From positions 1 through 64,000 of the forward strand of contig NKIK01000020.1 in the NCBI GenBank assembly GCA_002256115.1: a stretch of 64,000 nucleotides of DNA, in the 5' to 3' direction. Shown here in pieces: positions 56,997-64,000 of the stretch; position 1 is the stretch's first letter; each line of letters starts with the position of its first letter. Source of the DNA: Burkholderiales bacterium PBB3 (lineage in GTDB: Bacteria > Pseudomonadota > Gammaproteobacteria > Burkholderiales > Burkholderiaceae_C). The notes beneath the pieces were generated by a model. That model ran no database searches. It was not told where the DNA came from and was given only the letters and a program-made list of their open reading frames with translations. Position numbers and translations under genes: made by a program.

Positions 56997-57551
56997 CTAC
57001 TTTGCGGCTGGCTTGGCTGGCTCGTCAAACTTGGCACCACCGGCATTTGCCATGTAGACCACGGCACGGGCAATCTCATATTCTTCGAAATCACCACCGC
57101 TTTGCGCGCCCATCGCGCCTTTGCCCTTCAGGGCCGAGGTCAGTAGTGTTGCGTAGCCGGTCTTGATACGTGCGCCCCATGCGCTAGCGTCACCAAACTT
57201 GGGAGCTCCTGCAGCGCCGCTGGTGTGGCAGGCCGTGCACTGCGCCTTGAAGACTTGCTCGCCGGTTTTCATTTCCCGGTTGGCATCCCGAATTTCTACG
57301 GCACCCACTTTTTGCAGGCGCTCTGCCAGCGCCTTCTCACGTGCTTGGTCGCTGATACCGCTCAGCGTCATAGATGCCGCGTCATTGGTGCCAGCTGGCT
57401 TGAAGTCAGAAACCACGTAATAGACCAAACCAATGATCATGAAAATCGGCAGTACGAACGAAAGAAAAACAGCTTGCAGCAGTTGCTTGGGGTTCTTGAT
57501 AGGACCGGTGTGGTCCTCTTCGTGCGCGTTTGCGGGGCTGTTGTCGCTCAT
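56997..57551 (-). CDS. membrane-anchored cytochrome c (c5 type)
   Basis: A 184-residue protein. One transmembrane segment (about 27-48) anchors a periplasmic monohaem domain with haem motif CTACH (TGEQVFKAQCTACHTSGAAG) and a distal Met likely in GKGAMGAQSGGDF. It carries electrons, perhaps to a terminal oxidase. Alone between terminator and tRNA. Confidence 0.9.
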   Translation of the reverse strand: MSDNSPANAHEEDHTGPIKNPKQLLQAVFLSFVLPIFMIIGLVYYVVSDFKPAGTNDAASMTLSGISDQAREKALAERLQKVGAVEIRDANREMKTGEQVFKAQCTACHTSGAAGAPKFGDASAWGARIKTGYATLLTSALKGKGAMGAQSGGDFEEYEIARAVVYMANAGGAKFDEPAKPAAK

Positions 57552-57640
57552 GGTGTCCTCAAAAAGTCTGGGGCTTTGAAATCAGCGTTTGATTATAGCG
57601 GCCACGTCTGTGAAAGCACCTACAATGCAGCCTTCGGTTT

Positions 57641-57716
57641 GCGGCTGTAGCTCAGTGGATAGAGTATTGGCCTCCGAAGCCAAGGGTCGTGGGTTCGATC
57701 CCCGCCAGCCGCACCA
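57641..57716 (+). tRNA. tRNA-Arg (anticodon CCG)
   Basis: A 76-base cloverleaf with encoded CCA. Acceptor GCGGCTG/CAGCCGC, D stem GCTC/GAGT, anticodon stem TTGGC/GCCAA with loop CTCCGAA (anticodon CCG), T arm GTGGG-TTCGATC-CCCGC. Decodes CGG. A TACAAT-like -10 lies at 57621-57626. Confidence 0.97.
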
Positions 57717-57802
57717 CATTTCACCCCCTCCAACCAAGCGAAGTGACCACAAGTCAGTAGTCAATATGCGCTGGTTCGGTTTTGGTTCCAAACGGATACG
57801 CA

Positions 57803-58114
57803 ATGATCGACGGACTTGTAGCGGGCAGACTGGTGGGTGAGCCAGAGCGGCGCACCGGCAAAGCGGACAGCCATTTTGTTGTCGCCAAGATCAAGGCTGC
57901 GGCCGCAGAAGGTGACTCCTACATCGTTAACGTCATTGCCTTTGATGCGGCTGTGTGCGAGTCGCTTGTATCTGCCAGAGATGGCGATTCAGTGGCCTTG
58001 GCCGGTAGCCTGACGCCTAAAGTCTGGATTGATAAACAAGGTGTGAGCCGCCCCGTGCTGGACATGGTGGCCCACCGCGTTCTCAGCCCAGAGTGGGGCA
58101 AATCGGACGATTAG
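57803..58114 (+). CDS. SSB-like OB-fold single-stranded DNA-binding protein
   Basis: A 103-residue short SSB-like protein: IDGLVAGRLVGEPERRTGK, HFVVAKIKAAAAEGDSYIVN, VNVIAFDAAVCE, DSVALAGSLTPKVWIDKQG. It lacks the acidic C-terminal tail of the housekeeping SSB. Such small SSB-like genes occur in plasmids and integrative elements as well as chromosomes. It lies 86 bases downstream of tRNA-Arg. No integrase is present. Confidence 0.75.
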   Translation: MIDGLVAGRLVGEPERRTGKADSHFVVAKIKAAAAEGDSYIVNVIAFDAAVCESLVSARDGDSVALAGSLTPKVWIDKQGVSRPVLDMVAHRVLSPEWGKSDD

Positions 58115-58132
58115 GCCCCGCCGCTGAGGGGA

Positions 58133-58678
58133 CTAGGGTGCCATTTGTTGCTGCTCTGCCAGCACATGGCGCAGCCTAGATTGGCTGCGGTCCAGGTCGC
58201 GCAGCGATTCCCGAAGGCGTTTCTTGTCATCGTCTTTGGTGGCGTTGGACAAGTCCTTTTCCAATCGACTGATTTCACTGCTGTTGCGCTTGATGTGCTC
58301 TTGGGTGCGGTAGACCTGCAGGCCGCTTTCGAGGTAACGTGAAAAACCCCGGTAGCCGGGTTGGCCCTGGCAGACTGCGTCCTTGCCGCTTCGTCCTTGC
58401 ACGCCTTCACGCCATCCATTGGCGGCCGTACAGTAGCGCTGTATTCCGTTATCCCAGCCCTGTCGGTAGGCGCGGGCGTTGGGCACTATCCCCGTCTTGC
58501 CGCAGTCTTCTGTGTAGTCGGCCAGTCTGGATTCGGGTGCGCCGGCTGCGCCATCGGTATAACCGACACGGCTCCAATCGGCCACCTTGCATTCGGAAAC
58601 GCTCATGGATTCGCATCCGCTCAGCGCGACCAGCATCACTGCACCAAAACACTTCGCAATTTTCATCATCGGGTTCAT
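58133..58678 (-). CDS. DUF2799 family lipoprotein
   Basis: A 181-residue protein. Lipoprotein signal with LSGC (Cys at about 22). VSECKVADWSRVGYTDGAAG, ARAYRQGWDNGIQRYCTAAN and GYRGFSRY are the DUF2799 pattern. A C-terminal coiled coil (EISRLEKDLSNATKDDDKKR) follows. Function unknown. Confidence 0.85.
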   Translation of the reverse strand: MNPMMKIAKCFGAVMLVALSGCESMSVSECKVADWSRVGYTDGAAGAPESRLADYTEDCGKTGIVPNARAYRQGWDNGIQRYCTAANGWREGVQGRSGKDAVCQGQPGYRGFSRYLESGLQVYRTQEHIKRNSSEISRLEKDLSNATKDDDKKRLRESLRDLDRSQSRLRHVLAEQQQMAP

Positions 58679-58772
58679 AAAAGACCTTGAAATTCACAGG
58701 GGGCCGCGAGGCAATCGGTCCATTCTACGCAGCCAGGGTCGTCTCGCAAAGAGGCTGACGCCATGCATCGAA

Positions 58773-59687
58773 TCAGCCTGCATTTTTCATGGCAATAGCG
58801 CAGTCGTACAAGGCGTTACGTGACTGCCCCGTGATCTCTGCGCACAGTTTTACCGCCGTCTTCAGCGGGAGTTGCTCCAACAGAAGTTTCAGTACGCGGG
58901 TGTCCAGTGTCTCCACCTGCTCATGGGGTGCGGCATGCACCACCAACGAAAACTCACCACGCACACGGTTGGCATCCTGTCCCAGCCAGTCCGGCAATAG
59001 CCGTGCCTGTAGAGTGGCAACTTCTTCAAATTGTTTGGTCAACTCACGCCCCACAGTGACATGTCGGTCGCCCAGGGCGCTCAAGCCCACTAGCAGTGCC
59101 TCAATGCGATGGGGCGCCTCTAGCAGTACCACGGCACGCTGCTCTTGTGCGATGGCCAAGATGGCGCGCTCGCGTTCGCTGGCCTTGCTGGACAAAAAAC
59201 CCTGAAACACAAAGCCGGCCGCTCCCGCAAGGTCCGTGGACGCCCCCGCCACGGATAGCAGTGTGGTGACGCTACTGGGGCCGGGCAAGGGGAGGCACCT
59301 GAGGCCTTGGGTCTGCACCAGGGCGACCAGGCGCGCACCAGGATCGCTGATGCCGGGTGTGCCCGCATCACTCACGTAGGCCACCCGGCTGCCACTGCGC
59401 AGGTGGTCGATCACCGTGGTGGCTGCTTCTGCCTCGTTGTGCTGATGGACGGCGACCAGCTGGTCGCCACGCTTTTCAATGCCGTAGGCGCGCAACATGC
59501 CCAGCGTGTGGCGCGTGTCTTCGCAGGCCACGATGTTGGCGAGGCTCAGTACATGCAGCGCTCGCAAGCTGATATCGGCCAGATTGCCGATGGGCGTGGC
59601 CACCACATACAGCGTGCTCTGCGGATAATGCTGGCCAGAGGCAGCCTCGGCCGAAGCTGCCATGGCCAAATTGAATGATGCGCTCAC
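58773..59687 (-). CDS. rsmI: 16S rRNA (cytidine1402-2'-O)-methyltransferase
   Basis: A 304-residue SAM enzyme that methylates C1402 in the ribosomal P site. LYVVATPIGNLADISLRALH, EDTRHTLGMLRAYG, SDAGTPGISDPGARLV and ALPGPSS-type PLPGPSSVTTLLSVAG are RsmI marks. The start is GTG at 59687, with GAGGA eight bases upstream; an ATG at 59663 is an alternative that leaves more room for the divergent yraN. Confidence 0.95.
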   Translation of the reverse strand: MSASFNLAMAASAEAASGQHYPQSTLYVVATPIGNLADISLRALHVLSLANIVACEDTRHTLGMLRAYGIEKRGDQLVAVHQHNEAEAATTVIDHLRSGSRVAYVSDAGTPGISDPGARLVALVQTQGLRCLPLPGPSSVTTLLSVAGASTDLAGAAGFVFQGFLSSKASERERAILAIAQEQRAVVLLEAPHRIEALLVGLSALGDRHVTVGRELTKQFEEVATLQARLLPDWLGQDANRVRGEFSLVVHAAPHEQVETLDTRVLKLLLEQLPLKTAVKLCAEITGQSRNALYDCAIAMKNAG

Positions 59688-59688
59688 A

Positions 59689-60090
59689 ATGGGAATCCTC
59701 GGTTACAAGCAAGCCAGTTCTAGTGATGCCAAGATCACTACAAAAAAAGTAGGCGACGCTGCGGAAGACGCTGCGTGCGACTTTTTGCAGGAGCAGGGCA
59801 TGCGACTGGTGACCCGCAATTATCGGACCCCAGGCCGCGGCGGCGGAGAAATCGACATCATCGCGCGCGCGCCAGATGGGACTTTGGTCTTTGTCGAGGT
59901 TCGCAAACGCGGCAGTGCCCGCCATGGCGGTGCGGCCGCCAGCGTGGGCTTTGCCAAACAAAGGCGAATTATCTTTGCGGCGCGCCATTACCTGTTGCAC
60001 CTGCAAACGGTGCCACCCTGCCGCTTTGACGTCATAGCCGTGGAGCCCCATGGCGTCGAGTGGCTGCAGGCGGCCTTTGACGCCAGCTAA
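59689..60090 (+). CDS. yraN: UPF0102 (YraN) family endonuclease-like protein
   Basis: A 133-residue protein with a restriction-endonuclease-like fold. GDAAEDAACDFLQEQGMRLV, NYRTPGRGGGEIDIIARAPD and LVFVEVRKRGSARHGGAA carry the catalytic Glu-Asp-ExK type residues. Role unknown. The ATG at 59689 gives MGILGYKQ; an upstream ATG at 59662 would overlap rsmI. Confidence 0.88.
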   Translation: MGILGYKQASSSDAKITTKKVGDAAEDAACDFLQEQGMRLVTRNYRTPGRGGGEIDIIARAPDGTLVFVEVRKRGSARHGGAAASVGFAKQRRIIFAARHYLLHLQTVPPCRFDVIAVEPHGVEWLQAAFDAS

Positions 60091-61340
<1,250 letters not shown>

Positions 61341-61363
61341 AGCTGGGGCCGAAACCGCAGGGT

Positions 61364-62290
61364 CTACTTCAGACGCTTAATCAGGCTGGACGTATCCCAG
61401 CGCTGGCCGCCCAAGGCCTGCACATCGGCGTAAAACTGATCTACCAAAGCAGTGACGGGTAAACGGGCACCATTGCGCTTGGCTTCATCCAAGACCAAGC
61501 CCAGGTCTTTGCGCATCCAGTCCACGGCAAAGCCAAAATCAAACTTGTCAGCCACCATGGTCTTGCCGCGATTGTCCAGTTGCCAGCTTTGCGCTGCGCC
61601 CTTGCCAATGACGTCCAGCACCTGGTTCATATCCAGCCCGGCCTTTTGACCGAAGGCAATGGCTTCGGACAAGCCTTGCACCAGGCCGGCAATGCAGATT
61701 TGGTTCACCATCTTGGCCAACTGACCGGCACCACTGTCGCCGAGTAGCGTGAAAGCACGCGAGAACGCCATCGCCACCGGCTTGGCCGCTTCAAACGCAG
61801 CGGCGTCGCCACCGCACATCACGGTCAGCATGCCATTTTGTGCACCTGCCTGGCCGCCAGAGACCGGGGCGTCGATAAAGTGCAAGCCCTTGGCCTTTGC
61901 CGTCGCGTGCAATTCGCGCGCGACGCTGGCCGATGCCGTGGTGTGGTCCACAAATACGGCGCCGGGTTTCATGGTCTGGAATGCGCCATCGGGACCGATG
62001 GTGACAGCGCGCAAGTCATCGTCATTGCCGACGCAACTGAAAACCACGTCTGCGGACGCCACCGCCAATGCAGGCGTTGCAGCATGGGCATGCGTGCCCT
62101 TCGCGCTGGGGAAGGTCTGAAACTCAGCGACCCATTGGGCGGCTTTGCTAGCGGTGCGGTTATAGACCGTGACCTGGTGTCCCGCCTGTGCCAGGTGTCC
62201 GGCCATCGGGCCGCCCATGACGCCCAAGCCTAGAAAAGCAACGGATGCAGGAGCGGCGGGTTCGTAGGTTTTGGGGTTGGTGGTGGGCAT
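61364..62290 (-). CDS. NAD(P)-dependent beta-hydroxyacid dehydrogenase
   Basis: A 308-residue dehydrogenase of the 3-hydroxyisobutyrate/tartronate-semialdehyde reductase family. VAFLGLGVMGGPMAGHLAQA (Rossmann), DAPVSGGQAGAQNG (substrate loop) and GQLAKMVNQ with the catalytic Lys are intact. The exact substrate is unknown. The ATG at 62290 was used; the longer start adds seven residues. Confidence 0.88.
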   Translation of the reverse strand: MPTTNPKTYEPAAPASVAFLGLGVMGGPMAGHLAQAGHQVTVYNRTASKAAQWVAEFQTFPSAKGTHAHAATPALAVASADVVFSCVGNDDDLRAVTIGPDGAFQTMKPGAVFVDHTTASASVARELHATAKAKGLHFIDAPVSGGQAGAQNGMLTVMCGGDAAAFEAAKPVAMAFSRAFTLLGDSGAGQLAKMVNQICIAGLVQGLSEAIAFGQKAGLDMNQVLDVIGKGAAQSWQLDNRGKTMVADKFDFGFAVDWMRKDLGLVLDEAKRNGARLPVTALVDQFYADVQALGGQRWDTSSLIKRLK

Positions 62291-62307
62291 GGGGGAAAGG
62301 AGTTCAA

Positions 62308-63444
62308 TCACATAATCGCGAAATTCTCGGTGCCTGCTGACAGGTCTGTCGATTTGCCGCGTGTGCTGTTGAGTTTGATTTGCAGGCGCAAATCGTTGAG
62401 CGAATCGGCATTGCGCAGCGCGTCTTCAAAGGTGATGGCGTTGCTTTCGTACAGATCAAACAAGGCCTGGTCAAAGGTTTGCATACCCGACTGCCGACTC
62501 TTCTTCATGATCTCTTTGATCTCGGAGACTTCGCCCTTGAAGATCAGGTCCGAAATCAAAGGAGAGTTGATCAGAATCTCGACCGCTGCAGACCGGCCTT
62601 TGCCGTCTTGCTTGGGGATCAGGCGCTGGGACACCAGGGCCTTGAGGTTCAAGGACAAATCCATCAGCAACTGGCTGCGGCGCTCTTCGGGGAAGAAGTT
62701 GATGATCCGGTCCAGCGCCTGGTTGGCGCTGTTGGCGTGCAAGGTGGCCAGGCACAGATGGCCGGTTTCGGCAAAGGCCACGGCGTGCTCCATGGTCTCG
62801 CGGTCGCGGATCTCGCCCATCAAAATCACATCGGGCGCCTGCCGCAAAGTGTTCTTCAGCGCGGCTTCCCAGCTGTCGGTGTCCAGGCCCACTTCGCGCT
62901 GCGTCACTACGCAGTTCTTGTGCATGTGCACAAATTCCACTGGGTCTTCAATGGTGATGATGTGGCCATAGGAATTCATATTGCGCCAGTCCACCATCGC
63001 CGCCAGGGTGGTCGATTTACCGGAGCCCGTAGCACCCACCATGATGCACAAGCCGCGCTTGGACTGCACAATTTCCTTGAGCACCTGCGGTACGCCCAAG
63101 CCGTCAATCGTGGGCAGTGTTTGTGGAATCACCCGCAGCACCATGCCAACCTTGCCCTGCTGAATAAAGGCGTTCACCCGAAAGCGTCCGACGTTGGGCG
63201 GAGAGATCGCAAAGTTGCTTTCCTTGGTGCGCTCAAAGTCTGCAATCTGCTTGTCGCTCATGATGGAGCGCGCCAAGGCCAGCGTGTGTGCGCCATTCAG
63301 TGGCTGGGGCGACACCTTGGTCACCTTGCCATCGACCTTGATGGCGGGCGGAAAATCCCCCGTGATGAACAAGTCGCTGCCATTGCGACTGACCATCAGC
63401 TTCAGCAGATCGTTAATGAATTTCGTAGCCTGATCGCGTTCCAT
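62308..63444 (-). CDS. pilU: PilU-type twitching-motility ATPase
   Basis: A 378-residue hexameric ATPase of type IV pilus retraction. Walker A GATGSGKSTTLAAM, Asp box TIEDPVEFVH, Walker B RQAPDVILMGEIRDRETM, His box GHLCLATLHANSANQALDRI are intact. The N-terminal MERDQATKFINDLLKLMVSR and its position after pilT identify PilU. The ATG is at 63444; a start at 63462 is possible. Confidence 0.94.
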   Translation of the reverse strand: MERDQATKFINDLLKLMVSRNGSDLFITGDFPPAIKVDGKVTKVSPQPLNGAHTLALARSIMSDKQIADFERTKESNFAISPPNVGRFRVNAFIQQGKVGMVLRVIPQTLPTIDGLGVPQVLKEIVQSKRGLCIMVGATGSGKSTTLAAMVDWRNMNSYGHIITIEDPVEFVHMHKNCVVTQREVGLDTDSWEAALKNTLRQAPDVILMGEIRDRETMEHAVAFAETGHLCLATLHANSANQALDRIINFFPEERRSQLLMDLSLNLKALVSQRLIPKQDGKGRSAAVEILINSPLISDLIFKGEVSEIKEIMKKSRQSGMQTFDQALFDLYESNAITFEDALRNADSLNDLRLQIKLNSTRGKSTDLSAGTENFAIM

Positions 63445-63507
63445 GGAACACCTACCTTTCAATGCGCGGCTCTTGCCGGAGTGCGGAATTCAAATACCAG
63501 GAATGCC

Positions 63508-63597
63508 GTGGAACCGGCTCCGCCGGGCCACTGGCATTGCCCCCTGCAAGGGGGAAAGCGAAGCGACACGAAGTGCGCGCAGCCGGGGGGTGTTCCA
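63508..63597. repeat. R1-like repeat between pilT and pilU
   Basis: CCGTGGAACCGGCTCCGCCG, TTGCCCCCTGCAAGGGGGAA, GTGCGCGCAGCCGGGGGGTG. It shows CCCCCTGCAAGGGGG, like the copy between atpD and atpC. It fills the gap. Confidence 0.7.
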
Positions 63598-63600
63598 TAG

Positions 63601-64000
63601 TCAGCCGGGGAAATTCTCAGGAATTTTGGCTTTACCGCGTGCCTCTGCGGGGCTGATGATGTTGCGCTTGACCAAGTCGGTCAGATCCTGGTCCAGCGTC
63701 TTCATGCCCACGCTGTTGCCGGTCTGAATACTAGAGTACATCTGCGCCACTTTGGCTTCGCGAATCAAGTTGCGAATCGCGCTGGTGCCCAGCATGATCT
63801 CGTGGGCGGCCACACGGCCTTGGCCGTCTTTGGTTTTGCACAGGGTTTGCGAGATCACTGCTTGCAGCGACTCGGACAACATGGCCCGGACCATTTCTTT
63901 TTCGTCCGCCGGGAACACGTCAATGATCCGGTCAATCGTCTTGGCGGCGCTGGAGGTGTGCAGCGTGCCGAACACCAAGTGGCCGGTTTCCGCCGCCGTC
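63601..64000 (-). CDS. pilT: PilT twitching-motility ATPase, partial (N-terminus beyond window)
   Basis: The last about 132 codons of PilT; the frame stays open to the right edge, where it reads TAAETGHLVFGTLHTSSAAK. The His box GHLVFGTLHT and the tail VAAHEIMLGTSAIRNLIREA, KRNIISPAEARGKA are typical. It retracts type IV pili. It precedes pilU on the - strand, with an R1-like repeat between. Confidence 0.95.
   Translation of the reverse strand, partial: TAAETGHLVFGTLHTSSAAKTIDRIIDVFPADEKEMVRAMLSESLQAVISQTLCKTKDGQGRVAAHEIMLGTSAIRNLIREAKVAQMYSSIQTGNSVGMKTLDQDLTDLVKRNIISPAEARGKAKIPENFPG

Overview
The window is a GC-rich chromosomal segment of a betaproteobacterium, order Burkholderiales. The family Comamonadaceae is likely and a Rhodoferax-like genus is possible. 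Evidence: str and S10 ribosomal protein operons of betaproteobacterial type; an atpIBEFHAGDC operon; HiPIP; the rsmI-yraN-SIS-BON cluster; lipB next to lipA; a PTS made only of EIIA-Man-type, HPr and EI; and the short GC-rich interspersed repeats common in this family. Genus rests on gene content and recall, not on a search.

Layout. 1-121: tail of a group II intron. 133-21635: mixed housekeeping genes, namely a crotonase, an orphan sensor kinase, an Orn/Lys/Arg decarboxylase with a divergent Lrp regulator, HiPIP, an S9 peptidase, MarC, CorA, hemB with hemJ, a VanZ-like protein, a [2Fe-2S] ferredoxin-like protein with a 13-G tract, a D-Ala-D-Ala carboxypeptidase and a CpdB-type phosphodiesterase/nucleotidase. 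21746-32005: rpsL-rpsG-fusA-tuf-rpsJ, then rplC-D-W-B, rpsS, rplV, rpsC, rplP, rpmC, rpsQ. The run ends at a terminator with no spc operon after it. 32096-46689: peroxiredoxin, TlpA-like protein, DUF4197 protein, MFS, the PTS operon, exporters, an SNF2/SWIM helicase, lipA and lipB. 47307-54633: complete F1Fo ATP synthase operon. 54743-64000: NTF2-like protein, YheT-like hydrolase, cytochrome c, tRNA-Arg(CCG), an SSB-like protein, the rsmI cluster, a beta-hydroxyacid dehydrogenase, pilU and a truncated pilT.

The most unusual content is the repeat load. At least four short repeat families are present. (P) Four ~90-bp palindromes share a core, but each has its own self-complementary outer arms. 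(Q) Two 42-54-bp GGGGTC...GACCCC palindromes. (R1) A GC-rich ~70-90-bp element sits between operon genes (ptsH/ptsI, atpD/atpC, pilT/pilU) and once as an 81-bp tandem duplication. (R2) A ~60-bp element has about eight copies. Copies lie in frame inside the SNF2 helicase, lipB, the yheT-like hydrolase, an MFS transporter and an amidohydrolase, and one supplies the hemB stop codon. The behaviour recalls Rickettsia palindromic elements. A three-hairpin small RNA with an anti-Shine-Dalgarno loop (about 15004-15102) is a further candidate. No CRISPR array, prophage or IS transposase was seen.
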